A stretch of DNA of 64,000 bases from HGM04593 sp045661225 (GCA_045661225.1 JAZRFF010000038.1:1-64000); one strand, 5' to 3'. Positions 1 to 8,705 are shown, counted from the stretch's first letter. Notes: generated by a model not told the origin, from the sequence alone. Program-made: numbers and translations.

Positions 1-1
1 C

Positions 2-274
2 AAGCAAACTGAAGATGGAGCACAAATAGACATTGTTATTGATAGAGCGGACAACACCATCAATATATGCGAGGTCAAGTATAGCGAAGACCTATACAGT
101 TTGGATAAAGAAGAGTTTCTTAAAATACAAAATCGAATCAAGGCGTTCAAAGATGTTACAGGAACTCGTAGCAGTATAATTCCAACTATGATTACCACTT
201 TTGGTATGAAAGAAGGAATGTACAGCGACCAAATAATTGCAAAGGCTGATATGGACGACCTTTTCCAGTCCTAA
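2..274 (+). CDS. C-terminal fragment of AAA ATPase with PD-(D/E)XK-like domain
   Basis: Only the last 90 codons are present; the gene enters from the left edge. The visible piece contains GAQIDIVID followed about 13 residues later by ICEVKY, the D...ExK arrangement of PD-(D/E)XK nuclease folds. It ends in DMDDLFQS. This pattern matches the C-terminal domain of the DUF234-type AAA ATPases that are common and multi-copy in Bacteroidales. The family binds ATP through its N-terminal domain, which lies outside the window, and its cellular role is not well established. It sits on the side of the tRNA-Met remnant (734-781) where a mobile or variable segment would be expected. The family call is moderate; function should not be inferred further. 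Confidence 0.6.
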   Translation, partial: KQTEDGAQIDIVIDRADNTINICEVKYSEDLYSLDKEEFLKIQNRIKAFKDVTGTRSSIIPTMITTFGMKEGMYSDQIIAKADMDDLFQS

Positions 275-733
275 TCTACGATAAAATAAAGAAAAAAGAA
301 ACCACCTTGCCGCAGTCTCTTCAACTGTAGCTTGGTGGTTTAATAGTTCAATGTTTTCGTCTAAAGTGCTTGACTCATAGATTACTCGCACATCTTCTAT
401 TCTTCCAATAAGACACGGACGCTCTTCGCCCTTTCTCAATCTTACCAGGTAAATTATTATTGTTTTATATATTTAGTTGCTATGTCCCCTCTCTAAAGGC
501 CGGACTATAGCTCTTTCTATGTATAAGGCGGTTAAGGGTTTTGAGACGGAGAAAAAAATGGTTGCTTTTAATCGTTTTTTATCTACATTATTCTATCTCT
601 GCAATAAGAAATGTTTCCTAAATGTTTCCTAATTTATTTTTAAGAGTTAATTAACAGGAAGTACAAATCGGTTTAAGAAGCTATAAAACAGTCAATTAAA
701 GCACTCGGATTACATCGCTCAGTATATTTCTCA
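275..733. other. Gene-poor stretch with an unexplained minus-strand reading frame
   Basis: No clear gene is seen. On the minus strand an open frame runs from a TAA at 473-475 down through about 290 and into the opposite ATPase gene, with TTG at 437-439 as its only candidate start. The first 55 residues (RKGEERPCLIGRIEDV, then TVEETAARW) look protein-like in composition, whereas the part antisense to the ATPase does not. I do not recognise the family. It may be a truncated or decayed gene. The rest is AT-rich and shows no ORF or strong structure. Confidence 0.35.
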
Positions 734-781
734 ACAGACTCATAATCTGGAGGTCCTTGGTTTAAGCCCAAGATGGCCCAC
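734..781 (+). tRNA. 3' half of a tRNA-Met(CAU) gene, probable attachment-site remnant
   Basis: The sequence folds as the 3' half of a tRNA. The anticodon arm has stem 735-738/746-749 and loop CTCATAA with anticodon CAT at 741-743. The T arm has stem CTTGG 756-760, loop TTTAAGC and stem CCAAG 768-772. The 3' acceptor strand is ATGGCCC at 773-779, followed by A at 780. No matching 5' acceptor strand (GGGCCAT) lies upstream, and the D arm cannot be formed although GCTCAG at 717-722 is at the expected distance. The gene is therefore not a complete tRNA. Fragments of this kind are left where an element integrates into the 3' end of a tRNA gene. A decayed tRNA copy is the alternative. Confidence 0.7.
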
Positions 782-783
782 GA

Positions 784-813
784 AGAGAATCGCAATTGCG
801 ATTCTCTTTTTTT
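784..813 (+). terminator. Rho-independent terminator after the tRNA-Met remnant
   Basis: A perfect 12-bp inverted repeat (784-795 with 796-807, centre CAATTG) runs straight into a T tract ending at 813. It begins three bases after the tRNA fragment, as expected for the original tRNA-Met terminator. Confidence 0.85.
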
Positions 814-943
814 GTGTTTGTAGGGCTCTCTCCAACGGTTATCTCCTTCGTTCTATTCGTTTGCACCGGCTGCGCCGACGGCAAGCAACAAAGTCAATGG
901 GCATCAAAGAGAGAAATAAAAATTCAACAGCATTTCCCTTCAC

Positions 944-3229
944 TCACCTTTCTCTCGAGAATGAATAAGGCACATCATCGGTTGCTGTTCCACGTTCTTT
1001 TGCAGGCTGCGGCACCATTTCGAAATAGAGTTCGGCACCATCAATCAGAGCCAAATGTTTCAAGTAGTTACGGGTGTATTCCTTACCATTGAAGAGCATT
1101 TTGCCTATATAGATATTTTCATCACTGTTATGCGGAGCGTCAATAATCACCTTTTTACCGTTTTCAAGATGCATCACGGCTTTTTTGAACAGTGGAGCGC
1201 CAAGCACATATTCATCGCTTGCCGGACACACCGGATAGAACCCTAACGACGAGAATACGTACCAGGCCGATGTCTGTCCGTTGTCCTCATCACCGCAATA
1301 GCCATCGGGAGTGGGCGAATACATTCTGTCCATAACCCGGCGCAACCAATATTGGGCTTTCCAAGGCTCTCCGGCATAATTGTAAAGATATATCATATGC
1401 TGAATGGGCTGGTTACCGTGCGCATAGTTTCCCATATTCATTATTGTCATTTCGCGTATCTCGTGAATTGGGAACCCATAGTAGCTGTCATCATAATGCG
1501 GCGGGACGGCAAATACCGAATCGAGCATCTGCACAAAAGTCTCCTTGCCGCCCATAAGTTCCATAAGCCCCTGAATGTCGTGGAACACCGACCAGGTATA
1601 ATGCCAACTGTTACCTTCGGTAAAGCTGCCACCCCACTTTAAAGGAGAGAAATTCTCTTCGAACGAACCGTCGAGTTTGCGTCCGCACATAAGATTATAA
1701 TCCGGGCGGAAGAGATTACGATAATTCATAGCACGTTTCTCGAGTTCACGAAGCTCTTTCTTTGGACGGTTCAGGAGCTTTGCCACCTGTAATATGCACC
1801 AGTCATCATAGGCATATTCCAGGGTACGTGCAGCACTTTCGTTTATTCCCGCATCGCACGGCACATAACCGAGCCTGTTATAATATTCGTACCCCTTGCG
1901 ACCTGTTGACGCAATGGTGGAGTGCACCGCTGTGGTTCCATTTAAAAGACCGTTATACATTGTCCCCGAATCAGCCACACGGACGCCCTTTACAAAGGCA
2001 TCGGCAAGCACCGAAGCCGAATTATTTCCAACCATACAGTCACGATGCCCGGGGCTTGCCCATTCAGGAAAAAAGCCACTCTCACGGTAAACATTCAGCA
2101 ACCCCTCCTGAATCTCTTTATTCACCGAAGGATAAAGCAGATTCAACAAAGGAAAAAGAGAACGGAAGGTATCCCAGAAACCTGTATCGGTATATAGATA
2201 ACCCTTTTCGACTTTGCCATTATACGGGCTGTAATGCAGCAGCTCGCCCGAAGCGGAAATTTCGTGGAATTTACGGGGAAAAAGCAACGAACGATAAAGA
2301 GATGAATAGAAGGTACGCATTTGGTCCGTTGTTCCCGCGACCTCAATTCTTCCCAGGACATCGTTCCAGCGGGAACGCCCCTTTGCCACAAGCGTATCGA
2401 ATGCATCGTCGCCCAACTCCCTTAAATTACACTCGGCCTGTTCCGGGCTTATGAACGAAGAAGCCACCTTAGCGTGAACAACGTCGCCGCGCTTTGTAGA
2501 AAAGCCAACGACCGCACCTGTATGAAAAGCCTCGGCACTCAAATTATTCTCCACAAGAGTTATTCCGTCCGTACCGCCATTCCCGGCGAACGTACCGGCA
2601 TATTCAAACGGAGCATCGAACTCCACAATAAAGTAATTACGGAAATTCTCAGGCACGCCACCGCTGTTACGGGTCGTGTAACCGACAATCCTGTTCTTCT
2701 CAGGAACAACTTTTACATACGAAGCGTTATCGTATGCATCTACAACAACAAATGATTCCGCCTCGGGAAAAGTAAATCGGAACATCGCGGCACGCTCTGT
2801 CGGTGTTATTTCTGTAACAATATCATAATCGGCAAGATAGACCTTATAATAATGCGGAAGCGCCTCCTCGCTTTTATGCGAGAACCAGCTTGCACGTTCA
2901 GCCTCATTCATCGATGGTGCGCCCACCACAGGCATAATAGAAAACTGACCGTAGTCGTTTATCCACGGACTTGGCTGATGAGTCTGCTCAAAGCCATATA
3001 TTTTATGAGACGTATAAGTATACTGCCAACCGTCGCCTATTTTACCGGTACGCGGTGTCCAGAAATTCATTCCCCACGGCATAGCTATTGCCGGATAGGT
3101 ATTCCCGGCAGAGAGCTCAAAAGAGGATTGTGTACCGACAAGCGGATTAACATACTGTACAAAGTCGGGCTTCTGCCCGTACGCAACAGACGCAAACAAA
3201 AGAAGTAATATATTAAATGCTTTTTTCAT
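944..3229 (-). CDS. GH92 alpha-mannosidase
   Basis: This 761-residue exported enzyme has a signal peptide (residues 1-19, ending in AYGQ) and the two-domain layout and length of GH92 exo-alpha-mannosidases. An N-terminal beta-sandwich begins with YVNPLVGT and GNTYPA, with HQPSPWINDYG near 81-91. The alpha/alpha barrel carries DTGFWDTFRSL near 350, EGNSWHYTW near 537 (probable catalytic acid Glu) and GDEDNGQTSAWY near 645 (probable catalytic base and calcium-binding acids). GH92 enzymes remove alpha-linked mannose from N-glycans and yeast mannan with inversion, using calcium. There is no C-terminal sorting domain, so it is probably periplasmic or outer-membrane associated. It is monocistronic, with no SusC/SusD pair beside it. 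The exact linkage cut cannot be read from sequence. Confidence 0.95.
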   Translation of the reverse strand: MKKAFNILLLLFASVAYGQKPDFVQYVNPLVGTQSSFELSAGNTYPAIAMPWGMNFWTPRTGKIGDGWQYTYTSHKIYGFEQTHQPSPWINDYGQFSIMPVVGAPSMNEAERASWFSHKSEEALPHYYKVYLADYDIVTEITPTERAAMFRFTFPEAESFVVVDAYDNASYVKVVPEKNRIVGYTTRNSGGVPENFRNYFIVEFDAPFEYAGTFAGNGGTDGITLVENNLSAEAFHTGAVVGFSTKRGDVVHAKVASSFISPEQAECNLRELGDDAFDTLVAKGRSRWNDVLGRIEVAGTTDQMRTFYSSLYRSLLFPRKFHEISASGELLHYSPYNGKVEKGYLYTDTGFWDTFRSLFPLLNLLYPSVNKEIQEGLLNVYRESGFFPEWASPGHRDCMVGNNSASVLADAFVKGVRVADSGTMYNGLLNGTTAVHSTIASTGRKGYEYYNRLGYVPCDAGINESAARTLEYAYDDWCILQVAKLLNRPKKELRELEKRAMNYRNLFRPDYNLMCGRKLDGSFEENFSPLKWGGSFTEGNSWHYTWSVFHDIQGLMELMGGKETFVQMLDSVFAVPPHYDDSYYGFPIHEIREMTIMNMGNYAHGNQPIQHMIYLYNYAGEPWKAQYWLRRVMDRMYSPTPDGYCGDEDNGQTSAWYVFSSLGFYPVCPASDEYVLGAPLFKKAVMHLENGKKVIIDAPHNSDENIYIGKMLFNGKEYTRNYLKHLALIDGAELYFEMVPQPAKERGTATDDVPYSFSRER

Positions 3230-3250
3230 AGCAGTTTCGGGGGGTTATCT

Positions 3251-3258
3251 CAAAGATA
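3251..3258 (-). promoter_or_regulatory. -7 promoter element of the GH92 gene
   Basis: The minus strand reads TATCTTTG, a full match to the Bacteroidetes -7 consensus TAnnTTTG, about 20 bases before the ATG. No convincing TTTG lies at the usual -33 distance. Confidence 0.5.
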
Positions 3259-3520
3259 GCAACAAACGAGCGAGAAATATAAAGCTTGCTTTAATATTTT
3301 TCAAAGCGAGTGCAGAAAATCTTCGATGTTTACATCAAAGATACAAAGATTTTTACATTCATAATCCCAATTCCACCTATCAAATCTTCTTCGGACGATT
3401 TTTTGTATTCAAGCGAAGAGTATTTTGCCCAACTATCACGAACAACCCCAAAAATCAAGATTCTGCAAAAAGCCAGCTCTCTGTGCCGCAGGCAACTGCG
3501 GTCAAAGACTGATATATAAT

Positions 3521-3557
3521 AAATAAAGCTCGAGGCCGTCGGCCTCGAGCTTTATTT
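3521..3557 (-). terminator. Terminator of the GH95 gene
   Basis: A perfect 17-bp stem (3521-3537 with 3541-3557) has a 3-base loop. Its A/T-rich base gives a T run on the minus strand. It lies 18 bases past the GH95 stop codon. Confidence 0.85.
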
Positions 3558-3575
3558 GAGCATCAGGAAAAAGAC

Positions 3576-6500
3576 TTACTTTGCGAGTCTTTTTACACCG
3601 TCCTGAATATATACCTTACCGGCAGAGGTATCAGCTATGCGACGGCCACTGAGGTCGTACAGAAAGCCATTCTTTGCGTTACCTGCAACTACAGGAGCAA
3701 TAGCTGTTTCTGTTGTAAAGTCAATCACAACAGTGTCGCCCTTCTCGCAAGGAATAGTTGCAATACCATTCTCGTCGATTGTAACGCTAACCTCGGTATC
3801 GTTAACCTTAACGCTTGCCTTGTCAAGTCCCATTGCGCCAAGAGCACAACGTACGCGCAGTTCAGCACCGGCATTGCTTACAATGGTAGCATTCTGGCAC
3901 TTACCATCAACCCAACTGAAGCTTACAGTAAAGTTGCCCATAGCCTTCATACCTGTAACAGTACCGTTCTTTTTCCATACATTAGGCAATGCGGGAAGAA
4001 TGTTAACGTAACCGTGGGCACTCTGCAACAACATTTCGGCAATACCCGAGCAAACACCAAAGTTACCGTCAATCTGGAACGGAGCGTGGCTGTCGAACAG
4101 GTTGTAGTAGATACCACCCTGACCCTGGTCTGTACCGTATGTGGTAGAGTGCTTCAACGCGTTCTTGATGATAACGTGTGCGTGGTCGCCGTCCTGTGCG
4201 CGAGCCCAGAGGTTAACTTTCCAGCCCATAGACCAACCTGTAGCCGCATCGCCACGATGCTTGAGTGCGTTAACAGCAGGCACAAAGTAGTCGCTCTCGG
4301 GAGTAATCTGGTCCATCGGGAAGAGCGCCATCAAGTGCGAAATGTGACGGTGGCCTCTCTCACCCACTCTGTAGGGAGAGTACTTCCACTCACGAAGCAA
4401 CACGTCGCCTGTCTTTACACCATTGAAAGGATTACCCCAAGCACCATCGTATACCTCGGTGTGAAGACCATTGTCTGTATTCTCAAGATAATCGTTAAGT
4501 TTGTCAATCTGAGCCTGTGTGAGACCGGTCTCCTCAACGCCAAGAATCTTAATGGCATCGCTCAGATTCTGGAACAAATAGCTAATCATCTGCTGAGCGT
4601 GTGCAGTACCGTCCTCTTTCTCGTTTCCGTGCTGCTCGGCACTAAACTCATCGGGAGCAACATAGGTGTTGTCGTTAATCCTGCGATCCTTGATAAGACG
4701 ATGGAACCAGAATTCCGCGCAGTCCCACATTACAGGGAACGCCTTCTTCAGGAACTCCTTGTCCTGAGTGTAACGCCAGTGTGTCCACAAGTGGCTTGTG
4801 TACCACACGTTAGCAACGAGGTAGTTGCTACCCCAAGTACTCATACTGTTGTAGAGCGAAGACTCGGTAAGCACACTCCAACCGTAACCGCCGTTATACT
4901 GCTGGCCGACTTTCTTCCAACCCTCGCTCTGTGCACCGCGAATGATAAAGTTCACGAATGGCTTGTGGAGGTCCGAAAGGTTTGTAATTTCGGTAGGCCA
5001 GTAGTTCATCTGAATGTTGATATTTGTGTGAATGTCAGAGTTCCAGGGAGAATCAGCACCACGGTCGTTCCAAATACCCTGAAGGTTGTTGGGAGCAGCA
5101 ATAGGCTTGCGGTTCGAGCTTATAGCAAGGTAACGTCCATAGTGGAAGTAGAGCTGCTCAAGGAACAAGTGGTCGTTTGCTGTACTGTTTGCGCCAGCAT
5201 TGTTAGGATAGTATCTGTCGACCAAGGTCTTTGTATCGACAGCAGGAGTCTCAAGGCCGAGGTCGAATGTCATACGCTTTGTAATTGCTGTAAAGTCGGC
5301 AACGTGTGCAGCCTCAACAGCCTCAAAGCCCTTAGCCTGAGCAGCCTCAATCTCGCCCTTCACGCGCTCGTTAACCTGCGCCTGAGTCTCTGTTGTAAAG
5401 TAGTTGTTGAGAACCTCCATATCACCGTTGAAGTTGGTAGCACCCTTCAGGTAGAATGTAACCTCGGTAGCATTCTTCACTGTGATACCCTTTCCTGTTG
5501 CAGTAACTGTTGCACCCTCATCGGCAACAACGTGAAGACGTGTTGCATAGTTTACCGATGTCATTGCACCGGTAAACTCGGCTGTGCCATCAGCGTTGTA
5601 TGTAACGCCTGTTGCACCGATACCTGTGCCCGGCTCCAACATAAATGTAAGGTTGAGTTTGTCCTCGCCCTCTGTCTTGTACTGTCCTGCTATTACCTGG
5701 TCGGGAGCAGAGCTGAAGTACTTGCGCACCTGCTTTGTACCGTTAGCATTCTTGAACTCAACGCCGGCTATACCCTCCTCGATGTCGAGGTAGCGTACAT
5801 AGTCGGTAACGCCCTCGTAAACAGCGTTGTCGTTGTTTGCAATGAACAGTGAACCGAAGTTCATAAATGTACGGTTACCACCGCCTGCACCTACAACGTT
5901 TGCAGGACCGCTCCATAGAGTCTTTTCGTTGAACTGGAGTTCCTCGGTGCGTACACCGCCGAATACCATACAGCCAAGCTCGCCGTTACCGAGCGGCAAT
6001 GCATACTCCATCCAAGGATAGCTTACCCCCGCAGCCTCGGCCGATGTTGTGTACCACAATGTATTAGGATTCTTTGGTGAGTATGATGCCACACCCTCAA
6101 TATTTGAAATCTCGTGAATGTACTCATCGGGGTAATCGGCAACATCAACTTCCTCAAGGAAGAACTGGCTACCTGTATCGTTGTTTGTAGCTGCAGAGCT
6201 GTTCCACAAAGCAAGGAAGTTGCCACGCTTGTTCCAGTAGTCACTGCTTGTACCAGACTTCTTGATGTATGAAGGCTCTGTTGCACTGAACTTGATTGTA
6301 CCGTCGAACTTTGTTGTGTAAGATGTATTCTCGGGAGCAACCATTGTAGCGCGTGCGTTAGCCTCGCTACCGGTCATACCAAGCACCTTTGAAAGACCTG
6401 TAGAGTAGTTGTAGATCTTATAGGCAGAGCCGTTTTTCACGAATGCCCAGATACCCTGGTTGTCGCGTGGAGTGTTTGTATTTGTAAGCAACATACTGCC

Positions 6501-7271
6501 GCCCTCAAGATACTCGGGGTTCAAGCTTACATAACCGCCGTGACCGCCACGGATTGTGTAGAACTTTGTACCGGCATCAAAGTAGCTTACATAAACTACA
6601 GAACCATCTATGTTTGCCGAAGCAATCATATCACCAACCTTGTTAGCCTTGAGGTGGCTTCTCTTGAGCACAAAATCAACAGAGAATGTATCACCGTTCT
6701 TGTACTCTGTGCCATTAATTACAACACCGGCAGCAGCATCGTCAGTACCAAGAACCGATACCGAAAAATCAGAAGATGGAGCAACACCCTCTTCAATGAC
6801 GTAACAGTTACCCGGGTCAGTTGTAGTCCAACTGTTTACCACGATGCCTGCGTCCATCTGACCAGGTTCCTGAGAGTTCATACCGTTACCACCGATAGTG
6901 AGTTTCCAAGGATAGCTGCCGCCAACATTTGTAATGCCAAGTGGTGAAGACGCTGTCGCAGTGAAGCTACCGTTTGAGCTTACATACTTTTCGGCACCCA
7001 AGCTGTAAAGGTAGTAGTTTGAACCGTTCTTTTCGATACGGAACAACTGTGCCGGATCGGCATTGTTTCTTGTTACAGTACCAACAGACTTACCGGTACT
7101 ACCGCAAATTTCGTTCGGAAGCTGGTCGCTGTAAAGCAAGAAAGCGCGCGCACTGCGCAATGTGTAAACCTTGTCGTTACTCAACTGTGACAGATCGGTA
7201 ATTGTTGTCTGAGCCTGTGCGGCAAAAGCCAAGCACAAGAAAGAGACCAACATCAAATAGATCTTTTTCAT
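3576..7271 (-). CDS. Modular GH95 alpha-L-fucosidase with C-terminal sorting domain
   Basis: At 1231 residues this is far longer than a minimal GH95 enzyme (about 750-800). It starts with a signal peptide (1-21, AAQAQ). Two accessory modules (about 22-170 and 200-375) follow, rich in Gly, Asn and Tyr and resembling carbohydrate-binding or trefoil repeats; I cannot name their family. The GH95 part begins near LWYTTSAEAAG (about 405). It shows HTNINIQMNYWP near 750 (the Asn pair that assists catalysis), APDEFSAEQHG near 879 (region of the catalytic Glu) and QIDGNFG near 1068 (conserved Asp). The last 40 residues (GFLYDLSGRRI ... GKVYIQDGVK) form a type IX secretion C-terminal sorting domain. 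GH95 enzymes hydrolyse alpha-1,2-fucosyl linkages by inversion. The enzyme is probably exported by the PorU/PorV system encoded at 48881-53864 and displayed on the cell surface. Confidence 0.93.
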   Translation of the reverse strand: MKKIYLMLVSFLCLAFAAQAQTTITDLSQLSNDKVYTLRSARAFLLYSDQLPNEICGSTGKSVGTVTRNNADPAQLFRIEKNGSNYYLYSLGAEKYVSSNGSFTATASSPLGITNVGGSYPWKLTIGGNGMNSQEPGQMDAGIVVNSWTTTDPGNCYVIEEGVAPSSDFSVSVLGTDDAAAGVVINGTEYKNGDTFSVDFVLKRSHLKANKVGDMIASANIDGSVVYVSYFDAGTKFYTIRGGHGGYVSLNPEYLEGGSMLLTNTNTPRDNQGIWAFVKNGSAYKIYNYSTGLSKVLGMTGSEANARATMVAPENTSYTTKFDGTIKFSATEPSYIKKSGTSSDYWNKRGNFLALWNSSAATNNDTGSQFFLEEVDVADYPDEYIHEISNIEGVASYSPKNPNTLWYTTSAEAAGVSYPWMEYALPLGNGELGCMVFGGVRTEELQFNEKTLWSGPANVVGAGGGNRTFMNFGSLFIANNDNAVYEGVTDYVRYLDIEEGIAGVEFKNANGTKQVRKYFSSAPDQVIAGQYKTEGEDKLNLTFMLEPGTGIGATGVTYNADGTAEFTGAMTSVNYATRLHVVADEGATVTATGKGITVKNATEVTFYLKGATNFNGDMEVLNNYFTTETQAQVNERVKGEIEAAQAKGFEAVEAAHVADFTAITKRMTFDLGLETPAVDTKTLVDRYYPNNAGANSTANDHLFLEQLYFHYGRYLAISSNRKPIAAPNNLQGIWNDRGADSPWNSDIHTNINIQMNYWPTEITNLSDLHKPFVNFIIRGAQSEGWKKVGQQYNGGYGWSVLTESSLYNSMSTWGSNYLVANVWYTSHLWTHWRYTQDKEFLKKAFPVMWDCAEFWFHRLIKDRRINDNTYVAPDEFSAEQHGNEKEDGTAHAQQMISYLFQNLSDAIKILGVEETGLTQAQIDKLNDYLENTDNGLHTEVYDGAWGNPFNGVKTGDVLLREWKYSPYRVGERGHRHISHLMALFPMDQITPESDYFVPAVNALKHRGDAATGWSMGWKVNLWARAQDGDHAHVIIKNALKHSTTYGTDQGQGGIYYNLFDSHAPFQIDGNFGVCSGIAEMLLQSAHGYVNILPALPNVWKKNGTVTGMKAMGNFTVSFSWVDGKCQNATIVSNAGAELRVRCALGAMGLDKASVKVNDTEVSVTIDENGIATIPCEKGDTVVIDFTTETAIAPVVAGNAKNGFLYDLSGRRIADTSAGKVYIQDGVKRLAK

Positions 7272-7363
7272 AGAATAAGTTTTTTTAAGTTAGTATTAAG
7301 TTTTTTATTTATTTATTTCGCGTTACAAAGGGGCGCTCGCGAGTGCGCACCTATTCAACTTTA

Positions 7364-7389
7364 CAAAGTTATTTTTTTTTTTTTACAAA
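7364..7389 (-). promoter_or_regulatory. GH95 promoter with a 13-base A/T homopolymer in the spacer
   Basis: On the minus strand TTTG (7386-7389) is followed by a spacer of one T and thirteen A (7372-7385) and then TAACTTTG (7364-7371), a full -7 match. The spacer is 14 bases, shorter than the 19-20 bases at other promoters in this window. A homopolymer at this place can change length by slippage, so expression might be variable; that is inference. Confidence 0.5.
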
Positions 7390-7423
7390 TACAATTTTTT
7401 TATATATTTTGTCTTAATATATA

Positions 7424-7472
7424 AAACATAACGGGTACATCGTCGCGTCGCGACGATGTACCCGTTATGTTT
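7424..7472 (-). terminator. Terminator of the flavodiiron protein gene
   Basis: A perfect 23-bp stem (7424-7446 with 7450-7472) with a 3-base loop starts 9 bases past the stop codon. Its A/T ends give T runs on both strands. It separates the flavodiiron gene from the GH95 promoter. Confidence 0.9.
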
Positions 7473-7480
7473 ATGTGTCA

Positions 7481-8638
7481 TTATGCCAACAACGCCTCGG
7501 CCAACTGCTCCATAGCCGCAAGGTCACTCTCTTTCATTCGGGAACGGATAGTAACCATTGGCTCAACAATCCCAATGTTCTTCATACCTTCGAGCATCGA
7601 ACGCATAACGCGGCCGGCCGACGGAGCCCACGAGCCATTCTCAAGAATCGCGACCCTGCGATTCTGATAGGCTTTCAGTTTCAAGTGGTGCAGAAAGTCG
7701 TACATTGGCGGAAATACATCGGCGTCGTACGATGCCGCGCACACAACCATCTTGCTGTAGCGGAAAGCGTCCTCGACAGCCTCGGCAATATCGCAACGCG
7801 AAAGGTCGCTGACAACAACCTTCGGCGCACCTTTAGCACGCAGAATGTCGGCAAGGCGGTTCGCTGCCGCCGCTGTTCCGCCGTGAATCGAGGCGTAAGC
7901 GACAAAGACTCCCTCGGTCTCGGGTTCGTACCGGCTCCACACGTCATACAAGCCTATATAATGAGCGAGATTGTCGGCAAGCACAGGGCCGTGGAGCGGG
8001 CAGATGACCTTAATATCGAGCTGTGCCGCTTTTTTAAGCAGCGCCTGCACTTGATTGCCATACTTTCCACAAATATTTATGTAGTAGCGACGTGCCTCAC
8101 AGTCCCAAGGAGACTCATTGCACAATGCCCCGAACTTTCCGAACGCATCGGCCGAAAAAAGCACCTTCTCGCTCTGCTCGTACGTAACCATCACCTCGGG
8201 CCAGTGCACCATTGGCGCAACGAAGAACTGCAACGTGTGGCTGCCAAGCGACAATGTATCGCCCTCTTTCACAACCACGCAACGCTCGGTAAAGTCTGTA
8301 CCGTCAAAGAACTGAGGCAACATCTGCACAGCTTTTGCAGTAGCCACCACCTGCAACGCAGGGAATCTGCGCACAACCTCGGCCACAAGCGATGCGTGGT
8401 CGGGTTCAAGATGGTTCACCACAAGATAATCCGGTGTACGGCCGGCGAGAGCCTCATCGACATTGCTCCACCACTGCTCACGTTTACGTGCATCGCAAGT
8501 ATCCATTATAGCCACCTTCTCGTCGAAGATTATATACGAGTTATAAGCCATTCCTTCGGGCACAACATATTGACTCTCAAAGAGGTCTATATCAAGGTCG
8601 TCAACTCCGATATATTTTATTGATGATGTTATTTCCAT
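7481..8638 (-). CDS. Flavodiiron protein (FprA-type A flavoprotein)
   Basis: The 385-residue product has the two-domain form of class A flavodiiron proteins: an N-terminal metallo-beta-lactamase-like diiron domain and a C-terminal flavodoxin domain binding FMN (about 250-385). The iron ligands are visible: HLEPDH near 78-83, the His of MVHWPE near 146, the Asp of SADAFGKFG near 165 and the His of CPLHGPV near 214. These cytoplasmic enzymes reduce oxygen to water and/or nitric oxide to nitrous oxide, taking electrons from rubredoxin or a similar donor. There is no signal peptide. It is a single-gene unit with its own terminator. The small ferredoxin and the rubrerythrin elsewhere in the window suit the same oxygen-defence role, but no direct partner is encoded next to it. 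Confidence 0.93.
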   Translation of the reverse strand: MEITSSIKYIGVDDLDIDLFESQYVVPEGMAYNSYIIFDEKVAIMDTCDARKREQWWSNVDEALAGRTPDYLVVNHLEPDHASLVAEVVRRFPALQVVATAKAVQMLPQFFDGTDFTERCVVVKEGDTLSLGSHTLQFFVAPMVHWPEVMVTYEQSEKVLFSADAFGKFGALCNESPWDCEARRYYINICGKYGNQVQALLKKAAQLDIKVICPLHGPVLADNLAHYIGLYDVWSRYEPETEGVFVAYASIHGGTAAAANRLADILRAKGAPKVVVSDLSRCDIAEAVEDAFRYSKMVVCAASYDADVFPPMYDFLHHLKLKAYQNRRVAILENGSWAPSAGRVMRSMLEGMKNIGIVEPMVTIRSRMKESDLAAMEQLAEALLA

Positions 8639-8669
8639 AGTTTTATGCTTTACGAATGTTTTTCAATGG

Positions 8670-8677
8670 CAAATTTA
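8670..8677 (-). promoter_or_regulatory. -7 promoter element of the flavodiiron gene
   Basis: The minus strand reads TAAATTTG (TAnnTTTG), about 30 bases upstream of the ATG. No clear -33 element is seen at the normal distance. Confidence 0.4.
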
Positions 8678-8678
8678 C

Positions 8679-8705
8679 AAAAAAAAGAGAGCATTTTATG
8701 CCCTC
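8679..8705 (-). terminator. Terminator of the TPM-LemA pair
   Basis: The minus strand forms an 8-bp stem (8687-8694 with 8698-8705, one G-T pair) with a 3-base loop, followed by eight T. It lies about 60 bases past the lemA stop. Confidence 0.7.

Larger units (their letters stand above)
3230..3575. other. Intergenic: GH92 promoter side and GH95 terminator
   Basis: The stretch holds a TATCTTTG minus-strand -7 element (3251-3258) about 20 bases upstream of the GH92 start and the GH95 terminator (3521-3557). The middle part (about 3280-3520) has only a 69-codon ORF of no coding character and no structure that I recognise. Confidence 0.6.

Noticed and set aside
4014..5852. 612-codon plus-strand ORF inside the GH95 gene
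   Set aside because: It is antisense to a gene with clear GH95 motifs. Its product is an unnatural run of Val, Cys and Leu, a mirror of codon use on the true strand.
7475..8623. 382-codon ORF antisense to the flavodiiron gene
   Set aside because: The opposite strand encodes all flavodiiron metal ligands; the antisense product shows no family motif.
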